From Altibacter lentus (lineage in GTDB: Bacteria > Bacteroidota > Bacteroidia > Flavobacteriales > Flavobacteriaceae), in assembly GCF_000746845.1 (NCBI RefSeq), contig NZ_KN050846.1, forward strand, positions 2,310,963-2,374,962: DNA of 64,000 bases, given 5' to 3'. Under the pieces are notes generated by a model. The model searched no databases. It was not told where the DNA came from and was given only the letters and a program-made list of their open reading frames with translations. A program made the translations under genes and the position numbers. Shown piece by piece: positions 53,054-61,905 of this stretch. Positions within the stretch are counted from its first letter, which is position 1. Each line of letters opens with the position of its first letter.

Positions 53054-53083
53054 AAGCCGAAGAGAAATCTTCGGCTTTTTTTT
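53054..53083 (+). terminator. Intrinsic terminator after tRNA-Leu
   Basis: AAGCCGAAGA-GAAA-TCTTCGGCTT, a perfect 10-bp stem with GAAA loop followed by an eight-T run. It ends the tRNA transcript four bases after the tRNA. Confidence 0.92.
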
Positions 53084-53549
53084 ATTAAAAAAAGTAAGCG
53101 AAAAAATGAACAGGTACAACATAGGTACAACATTTTGTCTTTTTTTGGATGCTAATAAGAAATGACATCATTTGTGATTTTTAGATATTAATTGCTATGA
53201 AAAAGTCTTTTCTTTAAAAAAGTCTAGTGATTTTTATCATTCCATTCAAGGATTTACAGCTTTAAATTATTTTGCTTTTATCCCAAAAAAAGTATGAATA
53301 GGGACAAACTCTTGACCTCAGACTTCTGCTTCCATTAGAGAAAAGTATTGAAATTAAAAGCATTGGTAAGAAGTTTTTTTATTATACAATAATTCCGAAA
53401 GTTAAACTCGTAAAATACTTCCATCAAAAGACTACGGCATAAAGCCATCGCTTTTTCCCTTGCATATTTATTCCGTTTCCTTTTGAGCCAAGATTTTACC
53501 TTCCGTTTGGTTTCTGCTCAAATATTGTTTAATCAAAAAATTGAGTATT
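53084..53549. other. Intergenic leader between tRNA-Leu and parB-like gene
   Basis: AT-rich, 460 bases. Position 53106 opens a short frame (MNRYNIGTTFCLFLDANKK) that stops after 19 codons; it could be the start of a ruined integrase but no further homology is visible. The last 130 bases recur at the right end of the window (see the repeat at 53399). Confidence 0.4.
53399..53511 (+). repeat. Leader repeat, copy A (upstream of parB-like gene)
   Basis: About 113 bases, beginning AAGTTAAACTCGTAAAATAC and including CATCAAAAGACTACGGCATAAAGCCAT and TTATTCCGTTTCCTTTTGAG, recur at 63881-63996 with a few substitutions and small length changes. It sits 40-150 bases ahead of the parB-like start. Confidence 0.85.
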
Positions 53550-55337
53550 ATGACAACAAAAGCGAGTACCACAAAGAAGCGCAGTAGAACGAAATCTACT
53601 GCCAAGAAAGAAGTAAACGGAAAGAAATCATCCGTACTTCAAATTCAGAACTTACCGTTGGGCAACATTAAGCCTGACCCAGAACAACCAAGAAAGACTT
53701 TTAACGAGGATGCATTACAGCAACTTTCTGCGAGTATCGAAAATCACGGTGTATTGCAGCCAATCACGGTAAGGCAACTAAATGGTCATTATGTCATCGT
53801 GATGGGCGAACGCAGATATCGGGCAAGCAAGCTGGCAGGAAAAAAGACCATACCCTGTATTGTGAGGACTTATGAGAACAATGATGTACTTGAAGTTCAA
53901 ATCATCGAAAATCTACAAAGACGGGATGTAGAACCTACCGAAGAAGCTGAGGCAATTGCTTATCTAAGTGAAAAGTATGTACCTGCCGAAATTGCAAAGC
54001 AATTGGGCAGAACGGACAACTTTGTAAGACAACGCCTAAAATTGGCAGGTTTGATAGAAGGTTTCAAACACTTTGTTCGCAATGGCGAAATGACCATTTC
54101 ATTGGGTGTAGGTGTCGCACTTTTTACACCAGAAGAACAACAAATGATGTTGGAAACGATGGGCGAGGATTTTAGTGCCCATCAAATCAACAGGATGATT
54201 AAAGACCAGACCTATGACTTGGAAAAAGCATCTTTTGATGTAATAGATAAGAAGTTGGTGCCGAAAGCAGGGTCTTGTGTAGAATGTCCGTTCAATGCGG
54301 CCAATCAAGGCAATCTGTTCGGCGAGGGTAAAATGGTCTGTACAAAATCAGCTTGTTTTGAAACGAAGAAAACGAAGTCATTCTTGAACCTGATTGAAAA
54401 ATCGAAAAAAGAGAATATTCTACTGATTCCTGAAATACGACAGTATTGGGTAGATGACGAAAATAATCAGCTCATTATTTCACATTTGGAAAAAAATGGA
54501 TTGAAGGTCTATCTTCTCGATGATGTTGAACTAATCGAAGAACCTACCAAGCCGACAATAGAGGCCATCAAAATAGAATATCAACATTACGATTATTCCG
54601 AAGATGAACTGAAGGCAGAATTGAAAGAAGCGATTCAGAATTACGAAGAAAAGTTGAAAAATTACAATTTAGCAGCGGACAATGGATTTGTAAATGGTAT
54701 CGTATTCCATCCTGAGACATACCAGAACAAGGAAGTGTTTGTCAAGATAATTGAGAAATCAATAGATGAATCCACGGAATATTCAGCACCATTGACCAAT
54801 AGGAAAATGGCCGATTGTACGCCCGAAGAACAAATCGTGAAAATTAACGAAAGGGAAATCCGTAAGAAGCACATCGAGAACAACAAGCATTTTGAAGAAG
54901 TTGTTCAGATGATTCGTGAGACCGAATACATCAATACAAAGAAAACACTTTCGACAGACGAAATGGTGGCATTCTCAATATCGCTTTTTGAAAATAATGT
55001 GGACTATATGAGCCAACAAAAGTACTTCTCAAAGTTCTTGGGCGACACGTCCAAGATGACCAAAATTGAAATGGTTGAGAATTTCAAGAAGAAATTCAAA
55101 AAGGAAGTCTTTCATAAGTTGATACGCTATATGATTACAAAACAAGTGCATTTTGGCGAAAGCAATCACGTTAATAACCTGACGAACATTTCATTCTACA
55201 ATGCAATGCAAGGATATTACAAATCAAAGATTGCCGACATCGAGAAGGAATATGCCCAAAAACAAGACAAGCGTGAAGCACGTTTGAAAGAGCGCATCAC
55301 AGTTCTTGAAAAGCAAATTCAGGAACTCAACGATTAG
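53550..55337 (+). CDS. ParB/RepB/Spo0J-like partition protein
   Basis: From the ATG at 53550 (a TTG nine bases earlier gives the same frame) a 595-aa protein. The ParB N domain has NIKPDPEQPRKTFNEDAL, the CTP-binding GERRYRASKL and IENLQRRDVEP; the HTH region is IAKQLGRTDNFVRQRLKLAGLIEGF. A C-rich segment (CVECPFNAANQ, CTKSACFETKK) and a coiled-coil end (EARLKERITVLEKQIQEL) follow. The length and Cys pairs fit the long ParB-like proteins of Bacteroidetes mobile elements rather than chromosomal Spo0J. No parA is nearby. Confidence 0.9.
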   Translation: MTTKASTTKKRSRTKSTAKKEVNGKKSSVLQIQNLPLGNIKPDPEQPRKTFNEDALQQLSASIENHGVLQPITVRQLNGHYVIVMGERRYRASKLAGKKTIPCIVRTYENNDVLEVQIIENLQRRDVEPTEEAEAIAYLSEKYVPAEIAKQLGRTDNFVRQRLKLAGLIEGFKHFVRNGEMTISLGVGVALFTPEEQQMMLETMGEDFSAHQINRMIKDQTYDLEKASFDVIDKKLVPKAGSCVECPFNAANQGNLFGEGKMVCTKSACFETKKTKSFLNLIEKSKKENILLIPEIRQYWVDDENNQLIISHLEKNGLKVYLLDDVELIEEPTKPTIEAIKIEYQHYDYSEDELKAELKEAIQNYEEKLKNYNLAADNGFVNGIVFHPETYQNKEVFVKIIEKSIDESTEYSAPLTNRKMADCTPEEQIVKINEREIRKKHIENNKHFEEVVQMIRETEYINTKKTLSTDEMVAFSISLFENNVDYMSQQKYFSKFLGDTSKMTKIEMVENFKKKFKKEVFHKLIRYMITKQVHFGESNHVNNLTNISFYNAMQGYYKSKIADIEKEYAQKQDKREARLKERITVLEKQIQELND

Positions 55338-55349
55338 CTTTTGTTGTTT

Positions 55350-55390
55350 GAAGAAGGGTCGGCATTCGTGCTGGCCCTTCTTCTTTTTTT
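55350..55390 (+). terminator. Intrinsic terminator after parB-like gene
   Basis: GAAGAAGGGTC...GGCCCTTCTTC forms an 11-bp stem (one G-T pair) followed by TTTTTTT. Confidence 0.85.
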
Positions 55391-55407
55391 ATGATAGTAC
55401 CTAAAAA

Positions 55408-56031
55408 ATGTATTTATCAAGAAGGGATTATCAATCAATAGTTTGGGCAAAAATTACTGCTAAATCTAAATTGAACGAAAAGTCAATGGGACTTGAAATT
55501 CAGAACCTATCCATTGGCAAAATCAAGCCAGACACGGGACAGCTTAGAAAACGTTCAATGAAAAGTTATTGAACCAGCTTTCTTAAAGCATTCAAAAGTA
55601 CGGTGTGCTGCAACCGATAATGGTACGGGAATCCGGAAAGGATTTTATCATCGTGATGGGTGAACGCAGATAAAGAGCAAGTAAGTTGGCTGGAAAAAAG
55701 ACCATAACCTTTATCGTGAGAACTTATAAGAACAATGATGTTTTGGAAGTTAAAATCATCAAAAACTTACAAAGATAGGATATTGAATCTACAGAAGAAG
55801 TCGAAGCAATCGCTTACCTGAGTGAGAAATACGCACTAGCTGATATCTCAAAATGTTTGGGAAGAACGGACAACTTTATCACACAACACTTGAAATTAGC
55901 AGATTTGATAGAAGGCTTCAAGGAATTTATTCTTAGTGGCAAAATGACCATTTCATTGGGTGTAGGTGTTGCGCTCTTTGCAGTAGAAGAACAACGAATG
56001 ACTTCGGCAACATCACGAAAATTAAGTTGAC
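55408..56031 (+). pseudogene. Degenerate second copy of the parB-like gene
   Basis: From ATG 55408 the frame matches the intact gene (IQNLSIGKIKPD), but stops at TGA after 54 codons. Similarity then continues in shifting frames: KYGVLQPIMV, IVMGERR then a stop in place of the Tyr (GERR*RA), KIIKNLQR then TAG, and the HTH region ISKCLGRTDNFITQHLKLADLIEGF up to about 55995. The rest of the gene is gone. So an old truncated duplicate with several lesions. Confidence 0.92.
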
Positions 56032-56035
56032 ACAA

Positions 56036-56416
56036 CCAGAAAGTACTGAAGAGAGATGTTGGATTATTCTGAAAATTATGGCTTTTTGAAGAAGCAAATT
56101 ATCACAAATGAGGGAAACTGCTCAAAGTTAAAAACTAAACTTTCGAGTGAATAAAAAAACCTTTATTCAAATAACGACAACATTAAATATTGAAATTTTA
56201 AATGCCAACATTTAAAAATTTCTGATTCAACACAGATCACTCAAAAAAAAGATTTAGAATTTTTTTATTAGGAAGAGTGTTAAGGATCAACTAAAATTAA
56301 TCCTTCAAAATGCTAAATTTTAGCAGATTTTCTCTACTTTTAAAAAAGTTTAAATACTCATTAGAGACTAAGTCCACAGTTTTAAAAATTTAAACAAGCA
56401 GATTATTACTTAAACT
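56036..56416. other. AT-rich gap upstream of the M28 peptidase
   Basis: About 380 very AT-rich bases with no gene or clear promoter pair. It joins the decayed parB copy to the M28 peptidase gene. Confidence 0.4.
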
Positions 56417-57883
56417 ATGAAATTATCAATACCAAACACTGTTTTTTGTACGCTATTTATAGGTATAGCAATTTCACTCTCAAGCTATGCGCAGCAGGAA
56501 TCGTTCTATGCGACACTTAGTTTGGATGATGCTAAAGCACTTCAAAAAGAGCTTCCAGAATCCATAGAATTTTTAAATACAACGGATTTAGAGGCGGCTG
56601 TCCTTATGACTGAAGAAGCTGGACACGCCTTGCACAAGCGTATATTAGTACACGGTCCAGGTTACATCCGAAAGCCTTCAGCAGAAAAAGCAATTGCTGA
56701 TATCACCACAAAACCAATTGGTGAAAGTCTTCAGAAAGATAACACCAACACCTATACAATTACCCAAGATGATTTGGTTACGCAAGCTTTAAATGAAGTG
56801 GATGCCCAAGAAATTGAAACGCACATTTTGGAATTACAGGCTTATGGTACACGCAACCATACGCAACCACAAGGCGTGCAAGCTGCCCAAGATTTAAAAA
56901 CAAAATGGGAATCATTGGCGGCAACCTACAATCGCAATGATGTGAGTGTACGTTTATTCAATCATTCGGCGACTTCAATGCCATCAGTTATTATGACGAT
57001 TGAAGGTACTGACTTTCCTAATGAGTATGTGATCACAGGAGGGCATTTAGACACCACGTCCAGCAACACGGCAAATGCGCCTGGCGCTGATGATGATGCT
57101 TCAGGAATTGCCACTATTACTGAAGCAGCACGTGTGCTTTTTGAATTAGATTTCAGACCAAAACGTACCATCGAGATTATGGCCTATGCTGCGGAAGAAA
57201 TCGGGTTGGTAGGTTCCGCAGAAATCGCGCAGACTTATAATACAAATAATAAGAATGTTGTAGGAGTCACCCAGTTTGATATGACCAACTTCAATGGTTC
57301 GACAAATGATGTTTACTTCATAAACGATAATACAGATGCTACGCTCAATAGTTTTATGATGAGTTTGTTGGATCATTACAACGGCTCTGGTACGCACGCC
57401 ATAACCTACAGTGTTTCAGCTTGTAATTATGGCTGTTCCGACCACGCCAGTTGGCACGCGGAAGGTTTTCCAGCTTCTTTTCCATTTGAGGCGTCCTTCT
57501 CTGATGCCAATCCCAATATCCATACGGCCAATGATATATTCGCGGTTTCAGGTTCAGCCAATCACGCCACTAAATTTGCAAAACTCTGCACGGAGTACTT
57601 AATTGAAGTGGCAAAGTCCGATAATGCGCTAAGTGTAGGTGAGAACTTAGAAAACGTAGTATCGATTAGTGTTGCTAATAAAAAGTTAAGTTATAGCCTA
57701 AATTCTGAAACAATTGTAAATAGCATTAAAATTTTTGATTTATCAGGACGCGAATTGATTGACAATTTAGACGTTGCACAACAAGGTGCCATATCCTTGA
57801 ACGGTCTTTCTTCTGGTGTTCACGTGGTCGTTTTTACGATTGATGGAAAAGGCGTGACGAGTCAGAAGTTTGTAGTGGAATAA
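56417..57883 (+). CDS. Secreted M28 family aminopeptidase with T9SS sorting tail
   Basis: The 488-residue protein has a signal peptide (TVFCTLFIGIAISLSSYAQ), a propeptide-like domain (25-130), an M28 zinc peptidase core with GGHLDTTS (His and Asp), ADDDASG, YAAEEIGLVGS (catalytic and zinc Glu) and NYGCSDHASWH. The last 85 residues have Por-sorting features: VSISVANKKLSYSL, SIKIFDLSGRELIDNL, GLSSGVHVVVFTIDGKG. So it is a leucine-aminopeptidase-like enzyme exported through T9SS. Confidence 0.92.
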   Translation: MKLSIPNTVFCTLFIGIAISLSSYAQQESFYATLSLDDAKALQKELPESIEFLNTTDLEAAVLMTEEAGHALHKRILVHGPGYIRKPSAEKAIADITTKPIGESLQKDNTNTYTITQDDLVTQALNEVDAQEIETHILELQAYGTRNHTQPQGVQAAQDLKTKWESLAATYNRNDVSVRLFNHSATSMPSVIMTIEGTDFPNEYVITGGHLDTTSSNTANAPGADDDASGIATITEAARVLFELDFRPKRTIEIMAYAAEEIGLVGSAEIAQTYNTNNKNVVGVTQFDMTNFNGSTNDVYFINDNTDATLNSFMMSLLDHYNGSGTHAITYSVSACNYGCSDHASWHAEGFPASFPFEASFSDANPNIHTANDIFAVSGSANHATKFAKLCTEYLIEVAKSDNALSVGENLENVVSISVANKKLSYSLNSETIVNSIKIFDLSGRELIDNLDVAQQGAISLNGLSSGVHVVVFTIDGKGVTSQKFVVE

Positions 57884-57939
57884 CCTACTACTTAAAAATA
57901 ACAAGTTTAAAATCCTATCGAATATGATGGGATTTTGCA

Positions 57940-58023
57940 GGCGGAAACTTCAATCATTGCTTGCTCTATGGTAAAAGTAAACCACCCAATGAAATGATTC
58001 CGAAGTATATTTTGAGGGCGTAG
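57940..58023 (+). pseudogene. C-terminal remnant of a serine-hydrolase gene
   Basis: The reading GGNFNHCLLYGKSKPPNEMIPKYILRA ends in TAG. It matches the last 27 residues of the serine hydrolase at 58371-60335 nearly exactly in protein and closely in DNA (CCACCCAATGAAATGAT). No 5' part is found. So a sister copy of the next gene once existed here and was deleted except for its last 80 bases. Confidence 0.9.
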
Positions 58024-58370
58024 TAGCTCAAGGTATCTTAGCCTCTACATCAATATTGAGTTTGTTGCATTATTTAATTATCATTACAAAATTCTTGGGC
58101 ACAATCCCAAATTTCAGCTTTCCCTTCCGTTAACCCTTTCCTCGTGGCTGGAAAGGTAAGCCTGTCCTGAGCACTTCGACTATGCTCAGCACAAGCTCTG
58201 TCGAAAGGCTGTATTCTAAGCCAAAGTTTGGGATTAGCCCACTTAAGACATCGAAGCCTTTTAAAGTGCTGTAAACCATATAAAACCTAAGGATGACAGC
58301 CAGATGACACCAAGATGTCGCCATAAAAACAAGTATATATCCATACTTTTGTGGAAGATATTTCGAGTAT
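58024..58370. other. Intergenic region with repeat elements
   Basis: Nearly 350 bases. It contains the repeat at 58089-58210 and the word CTTTTGTGGAAGATAT before the ATG of the fusion gene. No gene seen. Confidence 0.4.
58089..58210. repeat. Island repeat, copy A
   Basis: ATTCTTGGGCACAATCCCAAATTTCAGCTTT..TTCCGTTAA and a downstream CACTTCGACTATGCTCAGCACAAGC both recur at 63714-63815. The second word is the dispersed CTTCGACTA/TAGTCGAAG type also found at 11289 and 12258. Confidence 0.7.
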
Positions 58371-60335
58371 ATGGAAAGACAACCAATAGGTAAAAAATTA
58401 GTTTATCAAAGAAAATCAAAGGGTTTTACACAAGGTAGACTGGCAGACAAATCCAAAGTGACAAAAAGAACCATTCAGCGCATTGAAGGTGGCGAGGTCG
58501 AGCCACAATTACAGACCGTTACAATGCTGGCCGAAGCTATGCAAATAGAAGTGGATGACCTGCTTGTATTGGACAATTCCAATGAGGAATCCATACAGAA
58601 CAAGTGGCTTTTGTTTATGCACGGTTCACCCTTGTTGGGCTTTGTTTTTCCGTTTTCGGTACTGTTCCCTCTTTTTCTCTGGTTGCATAAACGGGAAGAC
58701 AATGGCATTTATAACGCACACGGTATGAAGGTTATCAACTTTCAACTGACAATGACGCTGGCCTATATTGCCGCCTTTATATCATTATTGACCATAGAGG
58801 GATGGGGCTTTTTGTTTTTTATTCTCATTGTGCCCATCAATATCCTTATAATCGTTTACAATATCTTTCGAGCGGTAACTTCGAGAATATGCTTTTATCC
58901 ATTGTCCATTCCCTTTTTAAGAAACAAGCAAAATAGAACCAAGTCTATTTTATCCCTTGTTTTTTTAATCAGTGTCTTAACAACGGGATGTTCAGAAAAG
59001 ACCGAAAAATCTCTGTATGACCGATTTACAGATTATGAAGGTCACTATGAATATATGAATGGTAAGGAAATTCAAATGGTCGCTTCGGAAATGGATACTA
59101 CGCTGTATGCCATTTTGGATAACGCCAAGTATCCTATGACCTATATTGAAACCGATGTTTTCAGGGATGTTCAGGACAGCTTGGTCGTTTTTACACGTTC
59201 CGACTCGGAAGTCGATGGATATCGTGTGGAAGGGCAGGATTTCAAACTCATTACGAAGGATTTTGATAGAATGGAAATGTTTCCAAGAAAGGAACTGTTT
59301 CACAATCCAGATGGTTATACCTATCATCCGCCACACAAAAAACAAGATGGTCTTGAAACAGGAAACTTAAGGAATGAATTCGGGAATCCCGATTTGATTG
59401 TTGATATGGTGAAGGAAACGATAAAGGGCAACTATCCTGATGTACACAGCATCTTGATTTACAAGAACGACAAATTGGTTCTGGAAGAATATTTCTATGG
59501 TTATGATGCTGATAAGCCTCACCAATTACGTTCTGCCACCAAAGCCTTCATTGGTGGTATTGTGGGCATTGCTGTGGACCAAGGATTTATAAAGAGTGAA
59601 CAAGACAAGCTGTTACCCTATTTCACGTCCAAATATCCTGAAATAGACAATTTGGATGACAGAAAGAAAGCGATTACTATTGAAAACTTTTTGACCTACC
59701 GACACGGTTTGGATTGTGAGAATAACAACCCTGAGAGTAAAGGCAATGAAACAATAATGATGCAAAGCAAGGATTGGGTAGAGCACACACTCGACTTGCC
59801 TATGGTTTCAGAACCGGGTCAATCGTCATCCTATTGTTCGGGCTGCCCGTTGACCTTGGCCAGTCTAGTCGAATTGGCAACCGATATGGAAATAGAAGCT
59901 TTTGCGAAAGCAAACTTGTTTGATCCAATGGGCATTTCAAATTACGAATGGACATTTGAACCGAATCAGAAAAGTATGACCACGTTCAGTCAAATGTATA
60001 TCATACCAAGGGATTTGGTAAGACTTGCCAAAACGTACAAGGACGGTGGCATATTTAACGGTAAGCAGATACTTCGTGAAAGTTGGGTCAACAAGACCTT
60101 TACTATGGAAAATGGTGATTACGGCTATTTGTGGGAACACAAATATATTGTGGTAGATGGCAAACAGTACAATTCCTATATGGCTTCCGGGAACGGCGGG
60201 CAAAAAATAAACATCTGGCCAGAACTTGATATGATTACGGTTTTTACCGGCGGAAACTACAATTCGTACCTGCTGTACGGTAAGAGTACGCCACCCAATG
60301 AAATGATACCAAAGTATATTTTAAATGCACTGTAA
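58371..60335 (+). CDS. Fusion of XRE-type HTH, DUF4870 membrane segment and serine hydrolase (beta-lactamase family)
   Basis: A 654-aa chain. Residues 8-65: XRE helix-turn-helix (GRLADKSKVTKRTIQRIEGGEVEPQLQTV). About 83-185: DUF4870-like helices (SPLLGFVFPFSVLFPLFLWL). From 195 a new export-like segment (SILSLVFLISVLTTGC207SE) with a lipobox, then a class C beta-lactamase/serine-hydrolase domain with S388-x-x-K391 (LRSATKAF) and a YCSGCPL that may take the YxN place. So a cytosolic DNA-binding head, membrane part and an extracellular hydrolase are joined. The fusion is unusual; a recent join of an HTH-DUF4870 gene with a lipoprotein gene is possible. Confidence 0.85.
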   Translation: MERQPIGKKLVYQRKSKGFTQGRLADKSKVTKRTIQRIEGGEVEPQLQTVTMLAEAMQIEVDDLLVLDNSNEESIQNKWLLFMHGSPLLGFVFPFSVLFPLFLWLHKREDNGIYNAHGMKVINFQLTMTLAYIAAFISLLTIEGWGFLFFILIVPINILIIVYNIFRAVTSRICFYPLSIPFLRNKQNRTKSILSLVFLISVLTTGCSEKTEKSLYDRFTDYEGHYEYMNGKEIQMVASEMDTTLYAILDNAKYPMTYIETDVFRDVQDSLVVFTRSDSEVDGYRVEGQDFKLITKDFDRMEMFPRKELFHNPDGYTYHPPHKKQDGLETGNLRNEFGNPDLIVDMVKETIKGNYPDVHSILIYKNDKLVLEEYFYGYDADKPHQLRSATKAFIGGIVGIAVDQGFIKSEQDKLLPYFTSKYPEIDNLDDRKKAITIENFLTYRHGLDCENNNPESKGNETIMMQSKDWVEHTLDLPMVSEPGQSSSYCSGCPLTLASLVELATDMEIEAFAKANLFDPMGISNYEWTFEPNQKSMTTFSQMYIIPRDLVRLAKTYKDGGIFNGKQILRESWVNKTFTMENGDYGYLWEHKYIVVDGKQYNSYMASGNGGQKINIWPELDMITVFTGGNYNSYLLYGKSTPPNEMIPKYILNAL

Positions 60336-60433
60336 ACCAGTTTTAATTTTTCTTGTAACATTTTTCAACTTCGTCTTGTCCAAATAATGTGAGCGCTCAA
60401 AAAAACAAATTATTCACATTAATTTTTTTCAAG

Positions 60434-61555
60434 ATGATTCAATCAAAACCAATAATAAAACAAGGATTTATCCTATCGCTACTGGTATTATTTTTTTCAA
60501 GCTGCTGTGCCCAGTCGAACCAAAAAACAATTAAAGCGGTTGACGGTACAACGGTTTCGGCGTCCAATTTGGATAAGAAAATAGACAGCATTGTTCAGGC
60601 AGTCGAAATGCCCGGGCTATCCATCGCAATCATCAACGATTCGCAACTGGTGTATCATAATACCTTTGGCGTTACCGACACCAAAACCAAAGAACCTGTT
60701 AATGGCCAGACCATTTTTGAAGGGGCTTCCCTGAGCAAGCCCATTTTTGCCTATTTCACAATGAGAATGGTCGAACAGGGAATACTCGACCTTGACAGGC
60801 CGCTCTATGAGTATCTGCCGCATCCAGGAATAGCGGAAAACTCAAAAGAAGCGTATAAAACGATAACGGCCAGAATGGTGCTGTCGCATCGCACGGGTTT
60901 TCCCAACCACTCAAATGGCGAACCCGTCGAACTTGCCTTCACACCAGGGACTAATTTTATGTATTCAGGTGAGGCTTTTCAGTACTTGGCAGCGGTCATT
61001 GGAAAACTGAATGGGATAGGCTTCAAAAGCGACCTGAACGACCTATTTCAAAAGGAAGTGACAGAGCCGCTCAATATGCCCAACAGCACTTTCGTATGGG
61101 ATGATTATTTGGCCGACCACAAGGCCTTCGGTCACGATGATAAAGGTAAGCCCACCCAAAACAACCCGTCCTATGGCGGATGGAACGGCAAAACCTTCAA
61201 TGCCTATTCCAGTTTGCACAGCGAAGCAAGGGAATATGCCCAGTTTTTGATAGCCCTACTTCAACAAAAAGGATTAAAAAGTGAAACCTTTGTACAAATG
61301 TTCAAAGAACATTCCCGCTTTAAGGACCACAATTCCTTAAAGCAACAAATAGGACAAACGGGTTGGGGCTTGGGAATGGCGCAAAAACCTACGGAATACG
61401 GAATGATGCATATGCACACGGGAAACAACCACGATTTTCAATCCTATATGATGGTGTTGCCCGAAAAAAAATTCGGAATCGTTTTCTTTACAAACAGCGA
61501 CAAGGCCATTCCATTTATCCAAGGACTCAATTCGATAATCGGCCCTGTATTTTAA
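60434..61555 (+). CDS. Serine hydrolase lipoprotein (beta-lactamase family)
   Basis: From the ATG at 60434 (373 aa; a GTG at 60389 would spoil the signal). Lipoprotein signal GFILSLLVLFFSSC, then a beta-lactamase/esterase domain: S99-L-S-K102 (GASLSKP), YSGEAFQYL in the YxN place and MHTGNNHDF near the end as the KTG-like motif. The family includes D-alanyl-D-alanine peptidases and esterases. It forms the head of a run to 62790, 17 bases before the next gene. Confidence 0.9.
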   Translation: MIQSKPIIKQGFILSLLVLFFSSCCAQSNQKTIKAVDGTTVSASNLDKKIDSIVQAVEMPGLSIAIINDSQLVYHNTFGVTDTKTKEPVNGQTIFEGASLSKPIFAYFTMRMVEQGILDLDRPLYEYLPHPGIAENSKEAYKTITARMVLSHRTGFPNHSNGEPVELAFTPGTNFMYSGEAFQYLAAVIGKLNGIGFKSDLNDLFQKEVTEPLNMPNSTFVWDDYLADHKAFGHDDKGKPTQNNPSYGGWNGKTFNAYSSLHSEAREYAQFLIALLQQKGLKSETFVQMFKEHSRFKDHNSLKQQIGQTGWGLGMAQKPTEYGMMHMHTGNNHDFQSYMMVLPEKKFGIVFFTNSDKAIPFIQGLNSIIGPVF

Positions 61556-61572
61556 ATCTAAAAAACAACACA

Positions 61573-61905
61573 ATGAATACAACAACACAAGAAGTGATTT
61601 TCGGGATAGCTTTTTTTGTCCTTATTGTCACAGTAATTTTTATCATTGCCCGCTATACCTATTTAATACGCAAGGCAATGGCCGAAAACGGACTGCAAGC
61701 ACCAAAAACCATCACAAAAAGCAGGCTAATGCATTTTGGCGGGATTTTAATAGGTCTCGGCTTAGGGCTTATGGTTTCTTCGGTTTTTACATTGATGGAA
61801 CTTAGTGAGGACACCGCGGACTTGCTAATTTGGGGTACCATCGTACTATTTGGTGGTTTCGGGCTTATTGTCGCACATCTTTTGGAAGAAAAGTTTGGGC
61901 GATAA
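61573..61905 (+). CDS. Small membrane protein (DUF6249-like)
   Basis: 110 aa from the ATG at 61573. The frame is open far upstream, but that part lies antiphase over the hydrolase gene. Helices at about 8-29 (VIFGIAFFVLIVTVIFIIA), 54-73 (HFGGILIGLGLGLMVSSVF) and 80-102 (LLIWGTIVLFGGFGLIVAHLL). Small three-helix proteins of this kind are often encoded next to ECF sigma factors. Overlaps the sigma gene by 11 bases. Confidence 0.7.
   Translation: MNTTTQEVIFGIAFFVLIVTVIFIIARYTYLIRKAMAENGLQAPKTITKSRLMHFGGILIGLGLGLMVSSVFTLMELSEDTADLLIWGTIVLFGGFGLIVAHLLEEKFGR

Noticed and set aside
53106-53165. Possible start of a tyrosine integrase next to the tRNA
   Set aside because: Only 19 codons, then stops in all continuing frames; no catalytic motif visible.
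53550-55337. Chromosome partition locus with origin nearby
   Set aside because: No parA, dnaA or gidB neighbours; length and context fit a mobile-element ParB.
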